NCBI RefSeq assembly: GCF_030316855.1
Contig: NZ_JASZYR010000006.1
Location: 124,001-188,000 of the forward strand
Direction of reading: 5' to 3'
Source: Variovorax sp. J22P240
GTDB taxonomy: Bacteria; Pseudomonadota; Gammaproteobacteria; Burkholderiales; Burkholderiaceae_C
Length of the DNA: 64,000 nt
How positions within the stretch are numbered: the stretch's first letter is position 1; the number at the start of each line of letters is the position of its first letter. The notes under the pieces are model-generated. The model saw only the letters and a list, made by a program, of their open reading frames with translations, searched no databases and was not told where the DNA came from. The position numbers were made by a program, and so were the translations under genes. Below are positions 9,717 to 21,769 of the stretch, piece after piece.

Positions 9717-10472
9717 GTGATCCTTTACGAGTACCCATTCAACGAGCGCATCCGGACCTATTTGCGTCTGGAGCATCTGTTCCGCCGTCTTGGGGAACTG
9801 GTGCCAGCCGACTCGGCCCTCTTGCACCACTACGCACTCGTCACGATCTTCGAGATCATGGACGTGGCAGCGCGCGCCGATCTGAAGGCCGACGTCCTGA
9901 GGGACCTGGATAAGCACAAGAACGTGTTCAACAGCTACCGCGGGAATCCGGCGATAGCCGAAACGGTGTTGGACCAGGTGGTGAGCAAGCTGGAGAGCAA
10001 CTTCACGACGCTCAACACGGTACCGGGCAAGGCCGGCCAGGCCTTGACCGAGAACGAATGGCTGATGAGCATCCGCAGCCGCGCCGGCATTCCGGGCGGC
10101 ACCTGCGAATTCGACCTGCCGGCGTACTACGCCTGGCAAAACCGCCGCGCTCCGGAGCGTCGCGCCGACTTGGAGCGCTGGTCCTCCACCCTTGCACCGT
10201 TGGCCGAGTCCATCTATCTGTTGCTCAAACTGCTGCGCGACGCCGACGTGCCCTACAAGGTCATCGCAACGAATGGACAGTTCCAGCAAACCCTGCCACA
10301 AGGCCGAAGCTTTCAGCTGCTGCGCCTGCGCATCGATCCGAAACTCGGCCTGATTCCCGAAATCAGCGGCAACCGGTTGATGGTGTCGGTCCGGCTGATG
10401 CGCCACGAGGCTGACGACCGCCTGCACCACAGCACGGACGACACACCCTTCGAACTGACTCTCTGCGCATGA
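9717..10472 (+). CDS. zapD: Cell division protein ZapD
   Basis: Cytoplasmic protein that bundles and crosslinks FtsZ filaments at the division ring. It is 251 residues from a GTG start at 9717, starting [19 protein letters not shown], the conserved ZapD opening. [21 protein letters not shown] near 115-135 and a C-terminal [10 protein letters not shown] are family segments. It overlaps yacG by 4 nt. Confidence 0.95.
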   Translation: MILYEYPFNERIRTYLRLEHLFRRLGELVPADSALLHHYALVTIFEIMDVAARADLKADVLRDLDKHKNVFNSYRGNPAIAETVLDQVVSKLESNFTTLNTVPGKAGQALTENEWLMSIRSRAGIPGGTCEFDLPAYYAWQNRRAPERRADLERWSSTLAPLAESIYLLLKLLRDADVPYKVIATNGQFQQTLPQGRSFQLLRLRIDPKLGLIPEISGNRLMVSVRLMRHEADDRLHHSTDDTPFELTLCA

Positions 10473-10684
10473 GCGGCACCCCTTCCTTAGGCGAGCGGAT
10501 CGTGCGCTGTCCGGCGTGCGGGCAGGACAGTGTCTACGCGCCGAGCAACCCTTATCGGCCTTTCTGCAGCGCCCGCTGCAAGGGCATCGATCTGGGCGCC
10601 TGGGCGAGTGAGGAGTTTAGGATGCCGGCGGATGCGCCGCCGGACGAAGATCCGTTCGGCGACCCCAAGCGCCAGCAACAGTAG
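10469..10684 (+). CDS. yacG: DNA gyrase inhibitor / zinc protein YacG
   Basis: Small zinc-binding protein that in E. coli inhibits gyrase by binding GyrB. Its 71 residues contain CPACGQ near residue 12 and [19 protein letters not shown] around 31-50, giving the four zinc cysteines. It overlaps zapD by an ATGA and ends the plus-strand run that meets the NUDIX gene convergently. Confidence 0.95.
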   Translation: MSGTPSLGERIVRCPACGQDSVYAPSNPYRPFCSARCKGIDLGAWASEEFRMPADAPPDEDPFGDPKRQQQ

Positions 10685-10711
10685 CTGGCCATCGCGAGCG
10701 GCGGTCAGTGG

Positions 10712-11140
10712 TCAGCGCGCTGCTACCGGATCAGACAGGCCGCGTTCTTCGGCGAGCCATCCCAGGACAGGCAGCGCCCCCGGAAGCACCGGCTCGACCT
10801 CGAGCGGCAATTGCTGCCAGCACATCGATTGGCCTTCCCGCATCTCGAAGCCGCCGTCCCAAGCCCTGATCTTGCACCAGTGAAGACGCACCAGCGCATG
10901 CGGGTAGTCATGCTCGGTGACCTTCCAGACTTCGGCGCCAGCGATCGTGATGCCGAGCTCTTCGTGCAACTCGCGCCGCAAAGCTTGTTCGACCGTCTCG
11001 CCTGCTTCGATCTTGCCGCCGGGGAACTCCCAGTAGCCGGCGTACGGTTTGCCTTCCGGCCGAGTCGAAAGCAACAGGGCATCGTCCTCGCGAATCAGGA
11101 TGCCGACTGCGACTTCGGTGTGCTTGCGCGAATCCGTCAT
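10712..11140 (-). CDS. NUDIX hydrolase (MutT-like)
   Basis: Predicted nucleoside-triphosphate pyrophosphohydrolase, probably cleaning oxidised nucleotides such as 8-oxo-dGTP. Its 142 residues have a complete Nudix box, GGKIEAGETVEQALRREL followed by HEELGI, near residues 41-65. The ATG at 11140 is preferred over a GTG one codon upstream. It is 9 nt downstream of the DUF815 ATPase gene. The substrate is not determined by sequence. Confidence 0.88.
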   Translation of the reverse strand: MTDSRKHTEVAVGILIREDDALLLSTRPEGKPYAGYWEFPGGKIEAGETVEQALRRELHEELGITIAGAEVWKVTEHDYPHALVRLHWCKIRAWDGGFEMREGQSMCWQQLPLEVEPVLPGALPVLGWLAEERGLSDPVAAR

Positions 11141-11149
11141 CACGAGGCC

Positions 11150-12025
11150 TCAGGCCGCAGCGCGCCCGGCGTAGTCGCGGGCGAACTGGTATGCCACACG
11201 TCCGCTGCGCGAACCCCGCTCGAGCGCCCAGACCAGTGCCGCAGGCCGAGCGGCTTCAATCGCCTTCGCGTCCACGCCGAAGGACGATAGCCATTGCGCG
11301 ACGATCGTCAGGTATTCGTTTTGACTGAATGGGTAAAAGCTCACCCACAGACCGAAGCGCTCGGAGAGCGAAATCTTTTCCTCGATCACCTCACCAGGAT
11401 GCACTTCGCCGTCCTCGGTATGCGTGTAGCTGAGGTTGTCCTTCATGTACTCGGGCAGCAGATGGCGCCGATTGCTGGTGGCATAGATCAGCACATTCGG
11501 CGTGGCTGCGGCGATCGAACCGTCGAGGATCGACTTCAGCGCCTTGTAGCCCGGCTCACCCTCGTCGAAGCTCAAATCGTCGCTGAAGACGATGAATTTC
11601 TCCGGCCGATTCGAGACTACATCGACGATGTCCGGCAAATCCGTGAGTTCTGCCTTGTCGACTTCGATGAGGCGCAGACCTTGCGGCGCATAGGCTTGCA
11701 AGCATGCGCGGATCAGAGACGACTTGCCGGTGCCGCGGGCGCCGGTCAGCAGCACGTTGTTGGCCGGCTTGCCTTCGACGAACTGACGCGTGTTGCGTTC
11801 GATCTTTTCCTTCTGGACGTCGATTTCCTTCAGCGCATCGAGCGGCATCGTCGCCACGTGGCGAACCGGCTCCAGCGTGCCGTGGCCCGAGCTGCGGCGA
11901 CGGTAGCGCCAGGCGACGGAAGCGCTCCAGTCGGTCGGCGCTGACAGGGGCTGCGGAAGGATCGATTCGATGCGGCTGATCAGTTGTTCGGCGCGCTCGA
12001 TCAGGCGTTCGAATTTCTCGTTCAT
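11150..12025 (-). CDS. DUF815-family P-loop ATPase
   Basis: AAA-type ATPase of unknown role found beside argJ/secA in Burkholderiales. It is 291 residues from the ATG at 12025, a start supported by its 4-nt ATGA overlap with argJ. It contains [16 protein letters not shown] (Walker A), [14 protein letters not shown] (Walker B-like) and [15 protein letters not shown] (sensor 1). An N-terminal helix at about 1-25 looks coiled. The specific function is unknown. Confidence 0.87.
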   Translation of the reverse strand: MNEKFERLIERAEQLISRIESILPQPLSAPTDWSASVAWRYRRRSSGHGTLEPVRHVATMPLDALKEIDVQKEKIERNTRQFVEGKPANNVLLTGARGTGKSSLIRACLQAYAPQGLRLIEVDKAELTDLPDIVDVVSNRPEKFIVFSDDLSFDEGEPGYKALKSILDGSIAAATPNVLIYATSNRRHLLPEYMKDNLSYTHTEDGEVHPGEVIEEKISLSERFGLWVSFYPFSQNEYLTIVAQWLSSFGVDAKAIEAARPAALVWALERGSRSGRVAYQFARDYAGRAAA

Positions 12026-13251
12026 GACCTGTAGTCGGCGTTGATCGTTACGTAGTCGTGGCTCAAGTCGCAGGTCCACACCGTGTCGGCGGCGTTGCCG
12101 CGGCCGAGCGCGATGCGCACCGTGATTTCGCTCTGCTTCATCACGCGCTGGCCGTCCTCCTCGCGGTAGGTCGGATTGCGCCCACCCTTGACCGCCACGT
12201 GAACGTCATCGAGATAGAGATCGATGCCCGTCTGGTCCAGATCGGCGATGCCTGCATAGCCGACCGCTGCCAGGATGCGACCGAGATTCGGATCGCTTGC
12301 ATAGAACGCCGTCTTGACCAGCGGCGAATGCGCGACCGCGTAGGCCACCTGACGGCACTCTGCCGCGTCGCTTCCGCCTTCGACACGGATCGTGATGAAC
12401 TTGGTAGCGCCCTCGCCGTCGCGCACGATGGCCTGCGCCAACTGACGTGCAACGCCCTGCATTGCCTCCAGCAACGCGCGTCCTTCGGCGGATTCGAGGG
12501 AAGTGATCGTGGCATGATCGGCCTTCTGCGTGGCGATGACCACGAAGGAATCGTTCGTCGACGTATCGCCGTCGATCGTCACCCGATTGAACGAGGCGTC
12601 GGCAAGGGCCTTCGCCAGGGGCTGGATCAGCGACGCATCGATCTTCGCGTCGGTGGCCATGAAGCCGAGCATCGTCGCCATGTTCGGGCGGATCATGCCG
12701 GCGCCCTTGCTGATGCCGGTGATCGTGACCGTGGCTCCGCCGATCTGCACCTGCTGGCTGAAGGCCTTGGGCACCGTGTCCGTCGTCATGATGCCTTCGG
12801 CCGCGCGCGCCCAGTTCGCTGGCGAGGCATCGGCCAGCGCGGCGGGCAGGCCTGCCTCGATCCGGTCGATCGGCAACGGCTCCATGATCACGCCGGTGGA
12901 AAACGGCAGGATCTGCTCCGGTGCGAGGTTGAGCTTGCGGGCCAGCGCGATGCAGGTGGCGCGCGCGCGCGCCAACCCGTCTTCGCCCGTGCCGGCGTTT
13001 GCGTTGCCGGTGTTGATCAGCATCGCACGAACACCAAAATTGGCAGCCAGATGGTCACGGCAAAGCTGCACGGGTGCGGCACAGAAGCGGTTCTGCGTGA
13101 ATACGCCGCCCACCGCGGCCCCCTCGTCGATCAGGACCACCGTCAAGTCCTTGCGGTTGGCCTTGCGCACGCCGGCTTCGGCGACGCCGATGCGAACGCC
13201 GGGCACCGCATGCAACGCGGCGGGATCGGGAGCGGAAAGATTCACGGGCAT
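12022..13251 (-). CDS. argJ: Bifunctional ornithine acetyltransferase / N-acetylglutamate synthase
   Basis: Transfers acetyl from N-acetylornithine to glutamate in the cyclic arginine pathway, and may also make N-acetylglutamate from acetyl-CoA. It is 409 residues from the ATG at 13251. The precursor self-cleaves within PNMATMLGF, between Ala192 and Thr193, releasing the Thr nucleophile; KGAGM lies just before. It starts 29 nt after the secA stop and overlaps the ATPase gene by 4 nt. An upstream GTG would add 40 low-complexity residues and is rejected. Confidence 0.96.
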   Translation of the reverse strand: MPVNLSAPDPAALHAVPGVRIGVAEAGVRKANRKDLTVVLIDEGAAVGGVFTQNRFCAAPVQLCRDHLAANFGVRAMLINTGNANAGTGEDGLARARATCIALARKLNLAPEQILPFSTGVIMEPLPIDRIEAGLPAALADASPANWARAAEGIMTTDTVPKAFSQQVQIGGATVTITGISKGAGMIRPNMATMLGFMATDAKIDASLIQPLAKALADASFNRVTIDGDTSTNDSFVVIATQKADHATITSLESAEGRALLEAMQGVARQLAQAIVRDGEGATKFITIRVEGGSDAAECRQVAYAVAHSPLVKTAFYASDPNLGRILAAVGYAGIADLDQTGIDLYLDDVHVAVKGGRNPTYREEDGQRVMKQSEITVRIALGRGNAADTVWTCDLSHDYVTINADYRS

Positions 13252-13279
13252 GGATGGGTCCTGCTGACGAGTGCGGATA

Positions 13280-16057
<2,778 letters not shown>

Positions 16058-16234
16058 GAATGGAGATCGAAGCACACTCGCTGTACGCGACTACTTCGAC
16101 CGAAATCCCTAAGATAGACGAGAAGGAACTTGGGCGCGCTTTGCCAGAAAGCAAGCCGACCGGCCCGCAGGATTGCTGGCAAACCAGTGATTTTAGCCGC
16201 CTTGTTCGAACCTACCGACCGCAGACCTTTCCCC

Positions 16235-16540
16235 ATGAACCGCCGTTTCAACTCCGTCACCCTGCTCGAGGCCACAGAGGGCTCTCCCACCCTCGCCGGC
16301 CTGGCTGCGCGTGCCCGTGAGGCTGGTGAACGTCTGGCCGCGGTGCAGGATCTGATCCCCCCCGAGATGCGTGCCGGCGTCAAGGCCGGCCCCGCCGAGG
16401 GGGACGTCTGGTGCATGCTGGTCTACGGGAGTGCCGCTGCCGCAAAGCTTCGCCAGCTGGCGCCGATCCTCCAGGCGCGGCTGAAATCCCGCGGATGGGA
16501 CGTCGCGACGATTCGGATCAAGGTGCAATCGCGCCGTTGA
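16235..16540 (+). CDS. DciA-like (DUF721) small protein
   Basis: Short basic protein of 101 residues from the ATG at 16235, ending in a KVQSRR tail. The WCMLVYGSAAAAKLRQLAP segment and the ILQARLKSRGWDVATIRIKV ending resemble the KH-like DUF721/DciA domain, which loads the replicative helicase in bacteria lacking DnaC. It is shorter than typical DciA (about 150). Divergence from secA fits the common secA-dciA neighbourhood. The functional call is tentative. Confidence 0.7.
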   Translation: MNRRFNSVTLLEATEGSPTLAGLAARAREAGERLAAVQDLIPPEMRAGVKAGPAEGDVWCMLVYGSAAAAKLRQLAPILQARLKSRGWDVATIRIKVQSRR

Positions 16541-16555
16541 GCGCGGCGCGCGCCC

Positions 16556-17323
16556 TCAGAGTTGCGCGACCACCAATCCCAGCGTGAGCGCAACCGACGT
16601 GCCGAAGATGACGAGGCCGACACGCCGACGCCGGTGGGTCAGCATCCAAAGCGCCACCCCCGAGATCGACAGGAAGATCAAGCTGCCCGCCAGCGTATCG
16701 ACCAACAAGATCCACGCGACAGGCATTCCAACGCCCTTGTGCAGATTGGCCAGCGTCGCAACGAAACCGTTGCTTGTGGTCGTGACACCCACGGAACGAT
16801 TGCCGCGCCAGTAGTCTGCTTGCACGATGGCGTCAGGGCCTCCGAAATTGAAGATCCAGCGCTCGGGCTGCATGAGCGGCTTCGCCGGCGCCGCCGTATC
16901 GGCTGCGTCGACTGCCGAAGCGCGCTTGCCCTTCTCGGTCCACGCAACGGGCTTTGCGGGCTCGGTGCGTGTGGAATTCGGCGGACCACTCTGGCCCAGC
17001 GCCTCTTGCAACCAAGCGGCCATTTCCTCCGCAGTTGCCGGCGCCGGTTCGGGCAGGGCCAACTGAGCATTGATGCGCTGCTGCGCCATCGGCATCTTGA
17101 GTACCGCGCGGTGGTTCAGCCAGATGCCCGCCGTGCCGAAGATCAAGCCCAGGATCGCGCCCCACAGGCCGAACCAGCCGTGGGTCTTGCGAATCCATTG
17201 CACGCTCGTGGAGCGGCGCTGCTGCGAGCGCTTGCGAGCTTCGATGGAAATGGACGAGGTGTAGGCGATCACGTCCGGGGCGGCGACACCGCTATCGAGG
17301 TGCGACTGGATGGCGTTGTCCAT
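16556..17323 (-). CDS. PepSY-associated membrane protein
   Basis: Inner-membrane protein of 255 residues. A first hydrophobic helix (WFGLWGAILGLIFGTAGIWL) follows the characteristic KTHGW motif near residue 46. A periplasmic domain of about 110 residues includes RWIFNFGGPDAIVQADYWRG, and two C-terminal helices lie at about 195-215 and 230-253. This layout matches the PepSY-associated TM family, often linked to iron or redox membrane functions. Nothing in its neighbours fixes a role. It is convergent with the DciA-like gene. Confidence 0.7.
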   Translation of the reverse strand: MDNAIQSHLDSGVAAPDVIAYTSSISIEARKRSQQRRSTSVQWIRKTHGWFGLWGAILGLIFGTAGIWLNHRAVLKMPMAQQRINAQLALPEPAPATAEEMAAWLQEALGQSGPPNSTRTEPAKPVAWTEKGKRASAVDAADTAAPAKPLMQPERWIFNFGGPDAIVQADYWRGNRSVGVTTTSNGFVATLANLHKGVGMPVAWILLVDTLAGSLIFLSISGVALWMLTHRRRRVGLVIFGTSVALTLGLVVAQL

Positions 17324-17391
17324 ATCGTTTGGCCGAGCCCGCCCCCGCTGTCGGGAGGTGGAAACCGGGAGCGATCTCGGGGTGGTGGTGA

Positions 17392-17467
17392 TGGTGCCGC
17401 TTGTCGGAATCGAACTGACGACCTACCGCTTACAAGGCGGTTGCTCTACCAACTGAGCTAAAGCGGC
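17392..17467 (-). tRNA. tRNA-Thr (anticodon TGT)
   Basis: The 76-nt cloverleaf on the minus strand has acceptor GCCGCTT pairing with AAGCGGC and an encoded CCA end. The anticodon stem ACCGC/GCGGT encloses loop CTTGTAA, giving anticodon TGT, which reads ACA. It stands alone between sspB and the PepSY-type gene. Confidence 0.96.
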
Positions 17468-17506
17468 GGGAGAGGGAATTTTAGCGGTGCGGCGTGGCCG
17501 CATCGC

Positions 17507-18073
17507 TCATTTGATCCGCTTGAGCGAGGGCCGCGCGCCACCACCGGCCGGCGGGCGCGGCGGGTCCTCGGGATCCGCAGGCGTGCTGCTCGTTTCCACG
17601 GCTTCTTCGGCGCCTTCGCCGGTCACGAGATGAACGACCTTGCTGGCATCGCCTTCGGTGCCGCGGGACGCATCGCGCAACGGCGTGCGTGTCGCGGAGG
17701 GCGCGGGCGTCGCCGCAGCAGGTGCCGAGCCGCCGTCAGCCTGCGCAGGGGCGGGCGCGGGAAAGGCCATGCCTTGCCCGTTCTCGCGCGCATAAATCGC
17801 GATCACGCGGCCCACAGGCACGCTGATCTCCCGGGCCGTTCCCGCGAAACGCGCCTTGAACTCGATGAAGTCGTTGCCCAGCTTGAGCGAACTCGTCGCA
17901 TCGAAGCTGATGTTCAACACGATCTCGCCATTCTTGACGTACTCGCGCGGCACCTGGACGGTGTCGTCGACCTGCACCGCGACATATGGCGTGAAGCCAT
18001 TGTCTGTGCACCATTCATACAGCGCCCGGATGAGGTACGGGCGAGTGGATGACGATTCGAGCGCGTTGATCAT
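17507..18073 (-). CDS. sspB: ClpXP protease specificity-enhancing factor SspB
   Basis: Adaptor that delivers ssrA-tagged proteins to ClpXP. The folded substrate-binding domain covers about residues 1-108 (STRPYLIRALYEWCTDNGFTP and GEIVLNISFDATSSLKLGND). A long Ala/Pro/Glu-rich flexible linker follows, and the C-terminal RPSLKRIK is the ClpX-binding XB motif. At 188 residues the linker is longer than in E. coli (165 aa). It lies 16 nt downstream of sspA, the usual operon. Confidence 0.96.
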   Translation of the reverse strand: MINALESSSTRPYLIRALYEWCTDNGFTPYVAVQVDDTVQVPREYVKNGEIVLNISFDATSSLKLGNDFIEFKARFAGTAREISVPVGRVIAIYARENGQGMAFPAPAPAQADGGSAPAAATPAPSATRTPLRDASRGTEGDASKVVHLVTGEGAEEAVETSSTPADPEDPPRPPAGGGARPSLKRIK

Positions 18074-18089
18074 GGCAGACTGCAGAAGC

Positions 18090-18701
18090 TCACTTGCGCA
18101 TGACCTTTTCGGACGGCGTCAGTGCTTCGATGTAGGCGGGGCGCGAGAAGATGCGCTCCGCATACTTCAGAAGCGGGGCGGCGTTCTTGCTGAGGTCGAT
18201 GCCGTAGTAGTCCAGACGCCAGAGCAGCGGAGCGATCGCGACGTCGAGCATCGAGAAGTTGTCGCCCAGCATGTACTTGTTCTTGAGGAACACCGGCGCG
18301 AGCTGCGTCAGACGATCGCGGATGTGCGAGCGCGCCTTTTCGAGCGCCTTTTCGTTGCCCTTGGACGTGCGGTTCTCCAGCGTGGAAACATGCACGAACA
18401 GTTCCTTCTCGAAATTCAGCAGGAACAGGCGGACGCGCGCGCGATCGACCGGGTCGCCAGGCATCAGTTGCGGATGCGGAAAGCGCTCGTCGATGTACTC
18501 GTTGATGATGTTCGACTCGTACAGGATCAGATCGCGTTCGACCAGGATCGGCACTTGGCCGTACGGGTTCATCACGCTGATGTCTTCAGGCTTGTTGTAG
18601 AGATCGACATCGCGAATCTCGAAATCCATGCCCTTCTCGAACAGCACGAAGCGGCAGCGATGTGAAAAAGGGCAGGTCGTTCCCGAATACAAGACCATCA
18701 T
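18090..18701 (-). CDS. sspA: Stringent starvation protein A (GST-like)
   Basis: RNA polymerase-associated regulator with a glutathione S-transferase fold but no GST activity in characterised homologues. Its 203 residues contain the thioredoxin-like N-terminal half (TTCPFSHRCRFVLFEKG near 8-24 and NPYGQVPILVERD near 45) and an all-helical C-terminal half. A strong terminator sits just upstream of its start, so sspAB must be transcribed from its own promoter or by read-through from petABC. Confidence 0.95.
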   Translation of the reverse strand: MMVLYSGTTCPFSHRCRFVLFEKGMDFEIRDVDLYNKPEDISVMNPYGQVPILVERDLILYESNIINEYIDERFPHPQLMPGDPVDRARVRLFLLNFEKELFVHVSTLENRTSKGNEKALEKARSHIRDRLTQLAPVFLKNKYMLGDNFSMLDVAIAPLLWRLDYYGIDLSKNAAPLLKYAERIFSRPAYIEALTPSEKVMRK

Positions 18702-18721
18702 GGCGAAAGGCTCCTAAAAAT

Positions 18722-18754
18722 CAAAAAGAGTGGGTCGCGTTGGCAACCCACTCT
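18722..18754 (-). terminator. Rho-independent terminator of petABC
   Basis: A 9-bp perfect stem AGAGTGGGT/ACCCACTCT (18727-18735 with 18746-18754) and a 10-nt loop are followed on the minus strand by TTTTTGATTTTT. It lies 39 nt after the petC stop and ends about 20 nt before the sspA start. Confidence 0.85.
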
Positions 18755-18792
18755 GCGGGATCAGACGCTTGTGGCGCCCGATCGGCATCGAA

Positions 18793-19548
18793 TTACTTGA
18801 CGTCTTTCCAGTACGAGGCATTCAAGCGCCAAACAAAGACCACTGCTATGACAAGGAAGAGCAGAACCCAGACGCCCACACGGATGCGGGTGTTCTGCGC
18901 CGGCTCTGCCATCCACTGCAGATAGCTCACGAGGTCGCCCATCGCCTGGTCATATTGCATCGGCGTCATGGTGCCGGGCGTGAGTTGCTCCCAACCTTTG
19001 AATACTTCGGTTTCATGACCGTGCGACTCGACCTTGTCGAAGATCGGACGGCGTTCACCCTGCAACTCCCACAACACGTGCGGCATGGCAACAGCCGGAA
19101 ACGCCAGGTTGTTCCAGCCCGTCGCCTTCGTGTCGTCACGGTAGAAAGTGCGCATGTAGGTGTAGAGATAATCCGCGCCGGTGCCGCCATGGCCGGCACG
19201 CGAACGCGCAACCAACGTCAGGTCGGGCGGGACGGTGCCGAACCATTCCTTGGCCTGGCGCGGATCGATGTTCGCCTTCATGGTTTCGCCGACCTTGTCG
19301 GTCGTGAACAGCAGATTGTCCTTGATCTGCTGTTCCGAGATACCAATGTCCTGCAGTCGGTTGTAGCGCATGAACGCCGCCGAGTGGCAGTTGAGGCAGT
19401 AATTGACGAAGAGCTTGGCGCCGTTCTGAAGGGCGGCCAGGTCATTCGTCCTGTTCGGTGCCTTGTCCCATGGAATCCCGCCTTCGGAGGCGTGCGCACC
19501 AGTGACGATGCCAAGCGCTGCAATCAACGTGAGGATCAGTTTCTTCAT
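18793..19548 (-). CDS. petC: Cytochrome c1 (bc1 complex)
   Basis: Haem-c subunit of ubiquinol-cytochrome c reductase, passing electrons from the Rieske centre to soluble cytochrome c. It has 251 residues with a signal peptide ending near GAHA (residue 20). The haem site CLNCH is at 51-55, the Met ligand region AMPHVLWE lies near 160, and one C-terminal anchor helix at about 227-243 is followed by YWKDVK. It is the last gene of petABC, 16 nt after petB, and is followed by a strong terminator. Confidence 0.97.
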   Translation of the reverse strand: MKKLILTLIAALGIVTGAHASEGGIPWDKAPNRTNDLAALQNGAKLFVNYCLNCHSAAFMRYNRLQDIGISEQQIKDNLLFTTDKVGETMKANIDPRQAKEWFGTVPPDLTLVARSRAGHGGTGADYLYTYMRTFYRDDTKATGWNNLAFPAVAMPHVLWELQGERRPIFDKVESHGHETEVFKGWEQLTPGTMTPMQYDQAMGDLVSYLQWMAEPAQNTRIRVGVWVLLFLVIAVVFVWRLNASYWKDVK

Positions 19549-19564
19549 TCTTGTGCTCTCCCGG

Positions 19565-20965
19565 TCAGTGCGCTGCGAAGGTCACGCGCTCAGGGACCGG
19601 CTTGAATTCGCCGAGGCGGCTCCACCACGGCATCAACAGGAAGAAACCGAAATAGAACAGGGTACCGACTTGCGACACGCGCTCGCCAACCGGCGATGGT
19701 GGCTGGACGCCCAGGTAGGCCAGGACCACGAAGTTGACGACGAACACGCCGTACAGGTACTTGTGCCAGCTCGGGCGATAGCGGATCGACCTGACCGGAC
19801 TGTGATCCAGCCAAGGCAGGAAGAACAGGATGATGACGGCACCGCCCATGACGAGCACGCCCCAGAACTTCGCGTCGATCGACAGCATCATCGCGGCGAC
19901 GACGACCGCGGCAATCACGATGACGCCCTTGATGAGCGAAGGCACACGCGCCTTCCATACACTGAACACCGCAGCACCCACCACACAGGCGATGAGGGCG
20001 TACATCATCTCGCTGGTGATGGCACGCAGCATCGAATAGAACGGCGTGAAGTACCAGACCGGTGCGATGTGGTTCGGCGTCTTCAGCGAATCGGCCGGGA
20101 TGAAGTTGTTGTATTCCAGGAAGTAGCCGCCAGCTTCAGGCGCGAAGAAGATCACGGCCGAGAAGATCGTGAGGAACACCACCACACCGAAGATGTCATG
20201 CACCGTGTAGTACGGATGCGAAGGGATGCCGTCCAACGGATGGCCATCGGGACCGCGATTGGCCTTGATCTCGATGCCGTCGGGATTGTTCGAGCCCACT
20301 TCGTGCAGCGCAATCAGGTGCGCCACGACCAGGCCGAGCAGCACCAGCGGCACGGCGATCACGTGGAAGCTGAAGAAGCGATTGAGCGTGGCGTCGCTCA
20401 CGACGTAGTCACCGCGGATCAGCAGTGCGAGATCCGGACCCACGAAGGGGATCGCGGAGAACAGGTTCACGATCACCTGTGCGCCCCAGTAGCTCATCTG
20501 GCCCCAGGGAAGCAGATAGCCCATGAAGGCCTCGGCCATCAGGCACAGGAAGATCGCACAGCCGAAGATCCAGATCAGCTCGCGCGGCTTGCGGTAGCTG
20601 CCGTAGATCAGCCCTCGGAACATGTGCAGGTACACCACGATGAAGAAGGCGGAGGCTCCCGTCGAGTGCATGTAGCGGATGAGCCAGCCCCACGGCACGT
20701 CGCGCATGATGTACTCGACCGATGCGAACGCCAGCGAGGCATCGGGCTTGTAGTGCATCACGAGGAAGATGCCGGTCACGATCTGGATCACGAGAACCAG
20801 CATCGCGAGCGAGCCGAAGATGTACCAGAAGTTGAAGTTCTTCGGCGCGTAGTACTTGCCCCACTGGTCGTTCCAGAGCTTGGTCAGCGGGAAACGGTTG
20901 TCGACCCAGTTGAGTGCCTTCTCGCCTGCGGGTGCATTGGGGGAGATTTCCTTGAATTCAGCCAT
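19565..20965 (-). CDS. petB: Cytochrome b (bc1 complex)
   Basis: Membrane subunit that holds haems bL and bH and both quinone sites. Its 466 residues form a full-length fused b-type protein. The N-terminal half carries GWLIRYMHSTGASAFF and the LPWGQMSYWGAQV Qo-site region. The C-terminal half includes HIAPVWYFTPFYSMLRAI (the conserved PEWY-like site, here APVWY). Multiple hydrophobic helices are evident. It lies between petA and petC with 13 and 16 nt gaps. Confidence 0.97.
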   Translation of the reverse strand: MAEFKEISPNAPAGEKALNWVDNRFPLTKLWNDQWGKYYAPKNFNFWYIFGSLAMLVLVIQIVTGIFLVMHYKPDASLAFASVEYIMRDVPWGWLIRYMHSTGASAFFIVVYLHMFRGLIYGSYRKPRELIWIFGCAIFLCLMAEAFMGYLLPWGQMSYWGAQVIVNLFSAIPFVGPDLALLIRGDYVVSDATLNRFFSFHVIAVPLVLLGLVVAHLIALHEVGSNNPDGIEIKANRGPDGHPLDGIPSHPYYTVHDIFGVVVFLTIFSAVIFFAPEAGGYFLEYNNFIPADSLKTPNHIAPVWYFTPFYSMLRAITSEMMYALIACVVGAAVFSVWKARVPSLIKGVIVIAAVVVAAMMLSIDAKFWGVLVMGGAVIILFFLPWLDHSPVRSIRYRPSWHKYLYGVFVVNFVVLAYLGVQPPSPVGERVSQVGTLFYFGFFLLMPWWSRLGEFKPVPERVTFAAH

Positions 20966-20978
20966 GTCGTCGTTCTCC

Positions 20979-21593
20979 TCAAGCCTTCTTGTCGTCGCCG
21001 ATCAGGAGGCGCGTGTCGGAGAGGTACATGTGCGGAGGCACCGGCAGGTTGTCCGGCGCAGGCTTGTTCTTGAAGACGCGGCCGGCCAGGTCGAAGGTCG
21101 ATCCGTGGCACGGGCAGAGGAAGCCGCCTTCCCAGTTGTCGGGCAGCGAGGGCTGCGGGCCAGCTTGGAGCTTGTCGATCGGCGAGCAGCCGAGGTGGGT
21201 GCAGATGCCGACAACCACCAGCACTTCGGGCTTGATCGAACGGTGTTGGTTGCGAGCGTATTCGGGCGTGAACTCGTCGGGATTGCGCTTGGACAGCGGG
21301 TCGGCGAGCTGAGGATCGAGATTGGGGAGTTCGGCGATCTGGCCGGGTGTGCGCTTCAGGATCCACACCGGCTTGCCGCGCCATTCCACCGTCATCTTCT
21401 CGCCCGCCTGCAGGCCGCTGATGTCGGCCTCGACCGGCGCACCGGCTGCCTTGGCTTTTTCCGAGGGCTGAAAGGAACTCACGAACGGGACGGCCACCGC
21501 CACCCCGCCCACTGCGCCCGCACAACCTGATGCGATCAACCACGTCCGCTTGCTGGTGTCGATCCGGGGGCGGCCGGCGGTGCTGTCACTCAT
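20979..21593 (-). CDS. petA: Rieske iron-sulfur protein (bc1 complex)
   Basis: 2Fe-2S subunit that takes electrons from quinol. It has 204 residues from the ATG at 21593. The N-terminal anchor WLIASGCAGAVGGVAVAVPF follows a KR pair, in keeping with Tat-dependent insertion. Cluster ligands are in CTHLGC and CPCHGS. It is the first gene of petABC; a promoter is proposed at 21638-21667. Confidence 0.97.
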   Translation of the reverse strand: MSDSTAGRPRIDTSKRTWLIASGCAGAVGGVAVAVPFVSSFQPSEKAKAAGAPVEADISGLQAGEKMTVEWRGKPVWILKRTPGQIAELPNLDPQLADPLSKRNPDEFTPEYARNQHRSIKPEVLVVVGICTHLGCSPIDKLQAGPQPSLPDNWEGGFLCPCHGSTFDLAGRVFKNKPAPDNLPVPPHMYLSDTRLLIGDDKKA

Positions 21594-21637
21594 GGGGATC
21601 CTCAATGTTCTTCGCTAGGGTCTTGGGTCAACCAATG

Positions 21638-21667
21638 ATTGTAGCGGAGCGTAAGAAGTGAATTCAA
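21638..21667 (-). promoter_or_regulatory. Predicted sigma70 promoter of petABC
   Basis: On the minus strand TTGAAT (21667-21662) and TACAAT (21643-21638) are separated by 18 nt. They match the consensus at 4/6 and 5/6 positions. The predicted start would be about 40 nt before the petA ATG. Assigned by eye. Confidence 0.5.
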
Positions 21668-21687
21668 CGCTACGCAGGCCCCTGTCG

Positions 21688-21732
21688 GCAGCCATCCGCG
21701 ATGGCTGCGGCCGCGAGTCCCACCCCTATACT
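21688..21732 (+). promoter_or_regulatory. mscL promoter region with overlapping palindrome
   Basis: TATACT at 21727-21732 is a likely -10 for mscL. A perfect 9-bp inverted repeat GCAGCCATC-cgc-GATGGCTGC occupies 21688-21708 and overlaps where the -35 would be (21704-21709, itself a poor match). It could be an operator or a hairpin in no transcript; the regulator is unknown. Confidence 0.4.
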
Positions 21733-21769
21733 CGACTCGGTTCAACAACCTGCAGAGGGGGTACCCGAC

